A stretch of DNA of 64,000 nucleotides. It comes from Streptomyces atroolivaceus (GTDB taxonomy: Bacteria > Actinomycetota > Actinomycetes > Streptomycetales > Streptomycetaceae). The DNA is taken from assembly GCF_000717025.1 (NCBI RefSeq), contig NZ_JNXG01000021.1:1-64000 (forward strand), read 5' to 3'. The position numbers and the translations under genes are program-made. Below, piece by piece: positions 42,901 through 51,900 of the stretch; position 1 is the first letter of the stretch; each line of letters begins with the position of its first letter. The notes beneath the pieces are model-generated. The model ran no database searches and had not been told where the DNA came from. It saw nothing but the letters and a program-made list of their open reading frames with translations.

Positions 42901-45900
42901 CCCTCGCGCCCGCCGGAGCGGCGGGCATGGACCCCGGCTGGTTCGCCGTGATCGACAACGTGCAGCGTTACACGGCACAGGCGCATGAGGCCTGCCAGCG
43001 CATGCTGACCGACAGTCACCTGGCTTTCCTGCAGATGACGGAGACGACCTTCAGCGCGATGCTGGGGGCGCCGGCCGGCGGAGGCGCCGGTACTCCGGCA
43101 GTCATCGCGCCGCCAGGTACGCCGGTCGCGGCGGTCCTGCCCGCATCGCCGGGGGCCGCGGTGTTCTCCGCACCGCCGGGCACGCCGGTCGCGCCGACGG
43201 TCCTTCCCGCCCCGCCCGAGGCCGCGGTGTTCTCCGCACCGGCGGTTGCCACCGCCCCTGACGGGCTCCGGGAGCAGGTGGCGGCCCCTGTGGACCGGGA
43301 GCCCCGGCCGACCACGGCTCCCCCCGCGCGCCAGGACCTGTCCGCGGAGGGATTCGAGGAACTGCTGCTGTCCGTGGTCGCGGAGCGGACGGGGTACCCG
43401 GTCGCCATGCTGGACGTGGACATGGAGCTCGAGTCGGATCTGGGGGTGGATTCGATCAAGCGGGTGGAGATTCTCTCCGCCATGCGGGAGCGGGTCGGTG
43501 ACCACGGGGACGGGGACGCGGGCGAGCTCCTGAAGCTCCGAACGCTGCGGCAGATCGTCGAGGCGTTCACAGCCACCACCACCGCTCCTGCCGCTCCTGC
43601 CGCCACCGAGCCTCCCCCGACCGCTCCTGCCACCGCCGGCCCCCTCGGCGCGCCGGGGACGGACAACGAGATCCCCGCCCCCCGGCACGAGGCCTTCGGG
43701 CCCGCGGAACTCAGCAGGCTCGCCGTCCGCGCGGTCGAGACCTCCGCACCCGGGCTGGCCATGGCCGGTCTGGGGGACGAGCCGATCGCTGTGACCGAGG
43801 ACGGCCTCGGGGTCGCCGAGAGGGTGGCGGCCAAACTGACCGGACATGGGCTCCGGGCCACCGTCGTGTCCAGCATCGCTCCGGACTCGCGGGCGGTCGT
43901 GCACCTCGGCGGCCTCGCGCCCGCCGCTACTCCCGAGGCGGCGCTGGAGCTGCAGCGGAACGTCTTCGGAGCGGCGAGGGCGGTGGCGCCGCACTTCACC
44001 GCCTCGGGCGGGTTGTTCGTAGCGGTGCAGGACACCGGTGGCGACTTCGGACTCCGAGGCAGCCGGCCCGAGCGTGCCTGGCTCGGAGGGATCGCTGCCC
44101 TGGCCAGGACCGCGGCCAGGGAATGGCCCACGGCCACGGTCAAGGCGATCGACTGTGAGCGGGGAGAGCGTGACGCGGAAGCGGTCGCCGAAGCGATCGT
44201 CGCGGAAATGCTGAACGGCGGACCGGCGGCGGAGGCAGGCCTGCGCGCGGACGGTACCCGCACCACCCTGCTGGCGGTCCCGGCCCGGACGGAGCCCGGG
44301 CCGGCCCTGAACATCGGTCCGGACTCGGTCGTCGTGGCCACCGGCGGAGCCCGCGGAGTGACAGCGGCCGCCCTGGTGGACCTCGCGCGGGCCCACCGTC
44401 CCCGTATCGTGCTGCTCGGCCGCACCGAGCCCGCCGACGAACCGCAGGGGCTTGCGGCCGCCACCGACGAGACCGCACTCACCCGGGCCCTCGCCGAACG
44501 CGCCGGCGCGGCCACCCCGGCCGCCATCGGTGCCGAAGCGCGAAGGATCCTGGCGGCCCGCGAGGTCCGGTCCACCGTGGCGGCCATCGAGAGCGCCGGT
44601 TCCAGGGTCAGGTACGTGCCGGTGGACGTCCGGGACGGCGGGGCACTGCGAGGCGTGCTCGAGGAGGTGCGTCGCGACTGGGGACCGGTCACCGGGATCG
44701 TGCACGGTGCCGGGGTACTGGCGGACAAGCTGATCGCCGACAAGACGGACGAGCAGTTCGACGAGGTCCTGGCCACCAAGGTGGGCGGCCTGCGTACGCT
44801 GCTCGCGGCGACGGAGGACGATCCGCTCGACACGATCGTGCTGTTCTCCTCGGTCGCCGCCGTCTTCGGCAACGCCGGGCAGAGCGACTACGCCGTGGCG
44901 AACGAGGTGCTCAACCATGTCGCGTGCGCCGAACGCGCCCGGCGGCCCGACTGCGTCGTACGGTCCATCGCCTGGGGCCCGTGGCACGGAGGAATGGTCA
45001 CTCCCGCGCTGGCCGAGCACTTCGGCCGGGCCGGTGTCCCGCTCATTCCCGTGGGACAGGGCGCCGCGGCCTTCACCACCGAGCTGAACGCTCGGGGCGC
45101 CGACACCAGGGTGGTCATCGCGGCGGGGGACGATCCGGGCTCCATGGCAGCCCTCGCCGAGCCGGCTCCGGCACAGACGCGCATCGACTCGCGCACGCAC
45201 CCCTACCTCGCCGACCACGACATCGCCGGCGTCCCCGTCCTGCCGTTGGCGCTGGTCCTGGACCGGTTCGCCCGCGCCGCCGCGGTCTGGCGGCCGAACG
45301 CCGGCCACCTGGTGCTGCGGGACCTCCGCGTCTTCAGCAAGGTCACCCTGCCGCACCTGGACGGCGCCGGGCACCGGCTCACCCTGAGCGCCCGCCGGGC
45401 TGCGACCGGCGCCGCCTCGGCTCTGGAGGCCGAACTCACCGGGCAGGAAGGCACGCCGCACTTCCGGGTCCGGATGGAGTTCGAGGCGAGCCCGCCGTCA
45501 TCGGGGAGCTGGGACACCCCCCAGGGCCTCACCGTGCCGCAGCACACCGAGATCTACGACGGCCGGTTGCTGTTCCACGGGCCGAGGTTCCATGCGGTAC
45601 GCAGCGTCCACGGGATCGGTGCGGGAGGCGCGGAGGCGACGTTGACCGGCCTGACCGGACTCGGCTGGGGTGGTGACCACTGGCAGATCGACGCCGCCGC
45701 CACGGACGGCGCTCTGCAACTCGCTCTGCTGTGGGCGGACGACGCGCTCGGCGACGCCACCCTGCCCATGGGCGTCGCGGAGTGCAGGGTGCACCGGTAC
45801 GGACCCGTCCAGGGCACTGTGAAGTGCGTGGTGCGGGCGGTGAAGGTGCACGACACAGGAGGGCGCTGCGACGTGGCGCTCATCGATCCGGACGGCTTCC

Positions 45901-45947
45901 CCAGGGTCGAGCTGCTCGGCGTGGAACTCGTACGACGCCCCTCCTGA
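39954..45947 (+). CDS. pfaA: PfaA-like iterative polyketide synthase KS-AT-ACP-KR-DH
   Basis: A 1997-residue megasynthase. Its KS has C207 in DAACASSFAAL, H342 in EAHGTGTGAGD and H383 in VGHTKCAAGA. The AT has GQGAQYVGMG and S671 in GHSFGEL. After a proline/alanine-rich linker comes one ACP (S1167 in LGVDSIKRVEIL), then a KR (ATGGARGVTAAALVDLA, Y1646 in GQSDYAVANEVLN) and a DH with H1755 in DHDIAGVPVLP, LLFHGPRFHAV and D1918. Typical PfaA has four to nine ACPs in tandem, so this one is short. GGAAGTGGAG precedes the ATG. It extends acyl chains with PfaC and PfaD. Confidence 0.93.
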   Translation: MSPSRPPQVPIAVVGVGALMPGEHGADGFWRTVVSGRDLITDVPAARWLVEDYYDPDPAAPDKTYARRGAFLSDVGFDPMAFGIPPNTLGATDTVQLLALTVAEQVLTDAGGIRGTQRDRVSVILGAGATESLTHMNARIQRPVWLKALRENGIPEDEAQAVCDSITDHYAPWQESTFPGLLGNVIAGRIANRFDLHGTNHITDAACASSFAALSAAVGELSLGRADLVISGGVDASNDAGTFLCFSKTPALSPSGDCRPFSEAADGTMLGEGIAMYALKRLADAERAGDRIHAVVRGIGTSSDGRSGAIYAPLPEGQARALRRTYEDAGYGPETVELVEAHGTGTGAGDAAEFAALRQVYEESGRGDGQWCALGSVKSQVGHTKCAAGAVGLLKSVLALNHKVLPPMIKVDRPDPAMGIDDSPFYLNTRPRPWVRSPGSPRRAAVSSFGFGGSNFHVTLEEYAPPPESGASAACRIRTAPTELVLLSAPSAAALLERRIDGDRPLSDIARESQRNFRVGDPARLAIVAAHDDDLSGKLEQAYALIGRQPDTGFSTPKGVHYATGEASVGRIAFLFPGQGAQYVGMGADVTMLSPAAQAVWDRLGTREFGHRELHRVVFPPPAFSDEGRAAQQRLLTETEWAQPALAVHSLALTEVLCGLGLRPDCVAGHSFGELVALHVAGALDSESLVDLARRRGELMREAAAVPGAMLAAAAGRARIEEVIAGCGAADVWLANHNAPAQTVVSGASGAVDLIERKLAGEGITTRRLEAATAFHSPVVARASRPLLDHLRGIPVSEPRIEVYGNADAGVYPSAPEEIRQRIAGHLASPVLFSDEIEAMYSAGVRTFVEVGAGDTLTGLVTQILGDREHLAVGLDRKRRNGITSLQDALGRLAVRGVPLEHDDLWAPYAPPAAATEERKPRMTVQISGRNHGRAYPPVGGADALPAPNPPRRRDVPPPVAQVPAQAPAVAAEPAPLVVPTEPLAPAGAAGMDPGWFAVIDNVQRYTAQAHEACQRMLTDSHLAFLQMTETTFSAMLGAPAGGGAGTPAVIAPPGTPVAAVLPASPGAAVFSAPPGTPVAPTVLPAPPEAAVFSAPAVATAPDGLREQVAAPVDREPRPTTAPPARQDLSAEGFEELLLSVVAERTGYPVAMLDVDMELESDLGVDSIKRVEILSAMRERVGDHGDGDAGELLKLRTLRQIVEAFTATTTAPAAPAATEPPPTAPATAGPLGAPGTDNEIPAPRHEAFGPAELSRLAVRAVETSAPGLAMAGLGDEPIAVTEDGLGVAERVAAKLTGHGLRATVVSSIAPDSRAVVHLGGLAPAATPEAALELQRNVFGAARAVAPHFTASGGLFVAVQDTGGDFGLRGSRPERAWLGGIAALARTAAREWPTATVKAIDCERGERDAEAVAEAIVAEMLNGGPAAEAGLRADGTRTTLLAVPARTEPGPALNIGPDSVVVATGGARGVTAAALVDLARAHRPRIVLLGRTEPADEPQGLAAATDETALTRALAERAGAATPAAIGAEARRILAAREVRSTVAAIESAGSRVRYVPVDVRDGGALRGVLEEVRRDWGPVTGIVHGAGVLADKLIADKTDEQFDEVLATKVGGLRTLLAATEDDPLDTIVLFSSVAAVFGNAGQSDYAVANEVLNHVACAERARRPDCVVRSIAWGPWHGGMVTPALAEHFGRAGVPLIPVGQGAAAFTTELNARGADTRVVIAAGDDPGSMAALAEPAPAQTRIDSRTHPYLADHDIAGVPVLPLALVLDRFARAAAVWRPNAGHLVLRDLRVFSKVTLPHLDGAGHRLTLSARRAATGAASALEAELTGQEGTPHFRVRMEFEASPPSSGSWDTPQGLTVPQHTEIYDGRLLFHGPRFHAVRSVHGIGAGGAEATLTGLTGLGWGGDHWQIDAAATDGALQLALLWADDALGDATLPMGVAECRVHRYGPVQGTVKCVVRAVKVHDTGGRCDVALIDPDGFPRVELLGVELVRRPS

Positions 45948-45992
45948 GCCCTCAGCACTCGGCTTCGTCCGTGTTCGTGAAATGAGACCGGT

Positions 45993-48900
45993 ATGGCATT
46001 CGACCCGATCGCCGTCGTCGGCAGGGGGTGCGTCTTCCCCGACGCGCTCGACCCCGACGCCTTCTGGGACAACATCGCCGCGCGCAGGTGCAGCCTGTCG
46101 CCGGTCCCGGACGGGCGATGGCGGCTGCCGCGCCGATGGGCCATGGGAACCGTCGACGACCACCTCGACCGGACGTGGAACGACGTCGGCGGCTACGTCC
46201 GGGATTTCGGTCGGGTGTGGGACCCGACCGGGTTCCACGTCGCCCCCGAGGAGATCCTCGGCCTGGACCAGCTGTTCCAATGGGTGCTGTACGGCGCGCG
46301 GCAGGCGCTGCGTGAGGCCGGCCAGGAAGGGCCGTCGCCCCGCGCGGGCCTGGTCCTGGGAAACCTGTCCTATCCCACGAGCACGGGCTCGGCCTTCGCC
46401 GAGCACGTATGGCTGTCCGAGGGCGCGCCCTCCCTGCTGCCCGCGGCGGTACCGACCAGGCCCGACGCGCGTAACCGCTTCTCCTCGGGACTACCCGCGC
46501 ACTTCGCGGCCCGGGCGCTCGGGCTGGGGGCCGGCGCCTTCGCGCTGGATGCCGCCTGCGCCTCGTCCCTGTACGCGATCAAACTGGCCTGTGACCGCCT
46601 GCACGACGGGACGGCGGACGTCATGGTGGCCGGCGCGGTCAACCGGGCCGACAGCCTGTTCCTGCACGTCGGGTTCTGCGGCCTGTCCGCGGTGAGCCGC
46701 ACCAGCCGCAGCCGCCCCTTCCACCGGGACGCCGACGGGCTGCTTCCCGGCGAGGGCGCCGGCTTCGTCGCGCTGATGCGCCTGGGCGACGCCCTGGCAC
46801 AGGGTTCGCCGGTACTGGGAGTGATCCGGGGGATCGGACTGTCCAACGACGGACGCGGCCGAGGGCTGCTCAGTCCCGCGCGGGAAGGGCAGGAGCGGGC
46901 GATGCGGCTCGCGTACGGCATGGCGGGCGTCGCCCCGCGGACCGTCTCGCTCGTGGAGTGCCACGCCACGGGAACCCCCGTGGGGGACGTGGAAGAGGTC
47001 CGCAGCATGGCCCGGATCTTCGCGGGCAGCCCCGACGTGCCCATCGGCTCGGTGAAGTCCAACGTCGGACACCTGCTGGCCTCGGCGGGCGTGGGCGGAC
47101 TGCTCAAGGTGCTCGGCGCGATGCGGGCCGGGATCCGCCCTGCCACGCTCTCCGCCGAAGAGCCGCTGGCCGAGCTGCGCGGCACCGGGCTGAGGGTGCT
47201 GAACGAAGCCGAGCAGTGGCCCGGCCTCCGCCGGGCGGCGGTCAGCGCCTTCGGATTCGGGGGCGCCGACGCCCATCTGATCGTCGACGCCTGGGACGGT
47301 ACGGACTCCACCGCTGTGGCGGTGCCCCGCAGGCGGCGGCCACCGGGCGAACCGCTGGCGATCGTGGCGGTGGCCGCCCGTGCCGGCGACGGAAGGTGCA
47401 CCCAGGACTTCCGCCGCGCGGTACTCGACGGCCGCCGCAGCGGCCCGGCGACGGAGATCGAGGTTGCTCTGCCGGGCCTGTGCTTCCCGCCCCGGGGGGT
47501 CGAACGGGCGCTGCCCCAGCAGATCCTCATGCTCGAGACCGCGAGGGAGGCAGCGCGTGACGTCGTCCTGCCGCGGGAGCGGACCATGGTTCTCGTCGGG
47601 ACCGGCGTCGACACGATGAACTCCCGTGCCGGTGCTCGCTGGCGGGCCCCGTCCTGGCTGGAGGAGGCCGGCGGGTCCGCCGGTCCGGGAACCGCCGCCC
47701 GCCTCCGGGACACGTTCTCCGCACCCATGGATGCGGAGCGGGTCGTGGGCACCCTGCCCAACCTCGTGGCCAACCGGATCAACACCCAGCTCGACCTGGG
47801 CGGCCCCGGCTGCACCGTCTCGGCCGAGGAGGCCTCCGGTCCGGTCGCACTCGGCCTCGCCGCACGGGCGATCCGTGCGGGGGAGGCGGACGCCGCGCTC
47901 GTCGGCGCCGTCGACCTCTCCTGCGAACCGGTCCACCGGGCCGCCCTGCGGGAGCTCGGACGGGAGACCACCACCACCGGCGACGGAGCCGTCGCGGTCG
48001 TCCTCAAACGTCTCACCGACGCCCGCCGGGACGGGGACACCGTACTCGCGCTTCTGGACGACGAAGCCACCGGCGAGCCGGACGTGGTGATCGGCGACAG
48101 TGCCGACGCCGACTTCGACCCGGCCGGACTGTTCGGCAGGGCTCATGCCGCGCAGGGGCTGCTGGCGGTCGCGGCAGCGGTGACCGCCCTCCGTCACCGC
48201 GCGCGCCCCAGGACAGGAGGCCCGGCCGATGCCGTTCCGGGTCTGCGTACCGCACACGTGGTGGTGACGCCCATGGAGGCACCCCCGCTGCGGGTGCAGC
48301 TGCGGGCCGCCGACCCCGGGCCCTGGGCACCCGGACCGGCGCCACGGCTGCACGTCTACTCCGGACGCGACCGGCAAGAGGTCCTGGCCGCACTGGAGTC
48401 GGGCACCGAGTCCGGGGAGGGGCCCGCCAGGCTGGCCTTCGTGTCGGACGGCGACCCCCGGACGCACCCCGACGCCGTGCGACGCCGACTCGCCGAAGGA
48501 GGGGTCGCGCCGCCCGGCACGGTGTACCGGGCCGCACCGGTGGGCGGTGAGGTCGCCTTCGTGTTCACCAACGGGTCCGCCGCGTACCCGGGCATGGGCC
48601 GCGAGGTGCAGCTGGCCCTGCCCTCGCTCGGCGACGCCGTGGCGGCCGCGTACGGAGAGGCTGCCGAACCGCCTGGGCCCGGCGCCGCGCAGACGGTACT
48701 CGACCAGATCTGGGGGGCCGCCCGGCTGGCCGCGGTCCATGTCGAACTGACCCGGGGCATCCTCGGGATGCGACCGGACGCCGCCATCGGCTACTCCTCC
48801 GGCGAATCGGCCGCACTGGTCGCCCTCGGAGCCTGGCCGGATGCGGCGGCCCTGCACCAGGACACCCTGGCGAGTGGTCTGTTCACCGGCGAACTCACCG

Positions 48901-51900
48901 GCGAGCTGCGGGGGGTACGCCGCGCCTGGGAGCGGCTCGGCGTCGACGGTGAACGGTGGTCGAGCTACCTGGTCACCGCACCCCTCGGCCGGGTCCGCGA
49001 GGAACTGGAGGACGAACGAGCCGTCCATCTGATGGCTGTCAACGCCCCCGACGTGTGTGTGGTCGGCGGCGAGTCACAGGCGTGCGCGGCCGTCGTGGCG
49101 CGGCTCGGAGCTGCTCACGCGATCCCGGTCGACTACGACCTCGCCGCCCACGCACCCGAGCTGGCCGAGGTCCGCGGCCGGTGGTGGAAGCTGCACCACC
49201 GCCCGACCACCGCGGTGCCGGGGGTGCGGTTCTACAGCGGGGCGACCACGCACTGGTACACCCCGACGGCCGAGCGGGCAGCCGACGCCGTCACGGCGCA
49301 GGGCATGGGGACGATCGATTTCGCCGGCACGGTCGAACGGGCGTGGGCCGACGGAGTCCGGGTCTTCGTCGAGCACGGGCCGCGGGGCCTGTGCTCGGGA
49401 TGGATCAAGCGGATCCTGGGTGACCGCGAGCATGTCGCCGTCGCGCTCGACGCGCAGGACAGGGGAATGCGCCAGCTGTACCAGGCCGTGGCGGAACTCG
49501 TGGCCGCCGGCGTATCCGTCCGAGCCGAGGCCCTCTTCGCACACCTGCGGGCCGCCGAGGTGCTCCGGGCCGACGACGTCCCCTCCTTCACCGTGCCCGC
49601 CCACCGGGAGATCACCTTGCCGTCAGTCGAACCGTCCGCAACGGTCATGCCCAGGGCACCCCGGCTGGCCCCGGTCCCGGCCCGCCGGCCCGCCGAGCCC
49701 GTCGTCGCCGACGGTCCTGCCCCCGCGGCCACCGCCCCGCAGGCCACGGACATGCGCATGCTCGTCGTGCGGCAGACCAACAGGGTGATCGCGCTGCACC
49801 AGGACGTCCTCGCCCGGCAGCTCCACCTGCACCAGAGGTTCCTGCGGACCAGGACCCGACTCGCCGGCGGACTCGTGCGGATGGCATCGGGAACCGTGCC
49901 ACCGTCGTCGTCCCCGGCCGGGCCTGTCGTGCATCCGGCGGTCGCACCCGGCCCCCTCCTCGACGGCGCCGGGGACGCCGGCGCCTCACCGGTGACCGTG
50001 TTCGACCGCGCGCAGTTGGAGCACCTGGCCTCCCAGCCGGTCTCCACCCTGTTCGGACCCGCGTTCGCCGCACAGGACGCGTACGAGCTGCAGACCAGGA
50101 TGCCCGGGCCGCCGATGCTGCTCGCCGACCGTGTCACCGGCATCGACGCCGTCCCCGCTGCCCTGGCCGTACTCGGCGCGGACCACGCCACCGGCTCGAT
50201 CCGCACCGAGACCGACGTCCGCCTCGACAGCTGGTATCTCGATCCCACCGGGCGGATGCCGGCGGGACTGATGATCGAGGCGGGCCAGGCCGACCTGCTG
50301 CTGATCAGCTGGCTCGGGATCGATCTGCTCAACCGGGGGGAGCGGGCCTACCGGCTGCTCGGCTGCGAGATGACCTATCACGGCAGCCCGCCCCAGGCGG
50401 GGGAGACGCTGCGGTACGAGATCCACATCGACCGGCATGCCGAGCACGACGGTATCCGCCTCTTCTTCTTCCACTACGACTGCTACGTCGGCGACGAACT
50501 CCGGTTGAGCGTCCGGGACGGCCAGGCGGGCTTCTTCACCCGTGCCGAGCTGGACGACACGGACGGCGTGCGCTGGAACCCCGCCTCCTGCTCACCGGCC
50601 CTGGACGTCCCGCATGACGCCCCGGCTGTGCCCTGCGCACGGTCGTCGTTCGGCGCGGAACAGGTCCGGGCCTTCGCGGCCGGCCGCCCGGCGGACTGCT
50701 TCGGGCCCGGCTGGGACGTCACCAGGTCGCACGTGCGATCTCCCCGGCCGGACGACGGCCGGCTGCTTCTCCTGCGCGAGGTCACCGAGTTCGACCCGGC
50801 CGGAGGGCCGTGGGGCCGCGGCTACCTCCGTGCGGAGACCCCCGTCTCGGCGGACGACTGGTTCTTCGAGGGGCACTTCAGGAACGACCCGTGCATGCCG
50901 GGAACCCTGATGCTCCAGGCCGGTCTGCAGGCGATGGCCTTCTACCTGGCTGCCCTCGGCCTCACCGTCGCCAGGGACGGGTGGCGCTTCGAGCCGGCCC
51001 CCGGGCAGCCCTGCACCGCCCGCTGCCGTGGGCAGGCCACCCCCGACAGCCGGTGGATCGTGTACGAGGTGTTCGTGCACGGCGTCTCGGCGGGCCCCGA
51101 GCCGACGTTGTACGCCGACGTCCTGGGCACCGTCGACGGGGTCAAGGCCTTCCACGGCCGGAACGTCGTGCTCCGGCTGGTGCCGGACTGGCCCCTGGAG
51201 CACTGGCGGCAGCTGGGCGGACACACGGAGCAGACCAGCGGGGCCCCGGTGCCGCTCGCCCGTCTCGGCGGGCTCGTCGGCCATCGGGAGGCCAAGGCGC
51301 CGGCGGAGTCCGACGGCCTGGTGTTCGACTACGCCTCGCTGCTGGCATGCGCGTGGGGGAGGCCGAGTGCGGCGTTCGGTGCCGCCGCGCGGATCTTCGA
51401 CGGCACGCGCAGGACCGCGCGGCTGCCCGGGCCGCCCTATCACTTCATGACCCGCATCGTCTCCGTGGACGGTCCACAGCGCGGCATGCGGCAGGGCAGC
51501 CGGGTGGTCGCCGAGTACGACGTACCCGACCGGGTGTGGTACTTCGAGCAGAGCGGTGACCAGGTCATGCCGTTCGCGGTGCTCATGGAGATCGCCCTGC
51601 AACCGTGCGGGTGGCTGGCCGCCTACGCCGGATGCCAGTCGGCCGTCGATGTCGATCTGCTCTTCCGCAATTTGGACGGGAGGGGAACGGTCACCGGGGA
51701 GATCACCCCGGCCACCCGGACCGTGCGCACCGAGGCGGAGCTGACCTCGATCTCCCGGACCGGCGAGATGATCATCGTGTCGTTCACGGTCCGGTGCCGC
51801 GCCGACGACGCGGAGGTCTTCGCCGTGTCCACGGTGTTCGGATTCTTTCCGCCATCGGCATTCGACCACCAGGTCGGGCTGCCGGTCCCGGAGAGCGACC

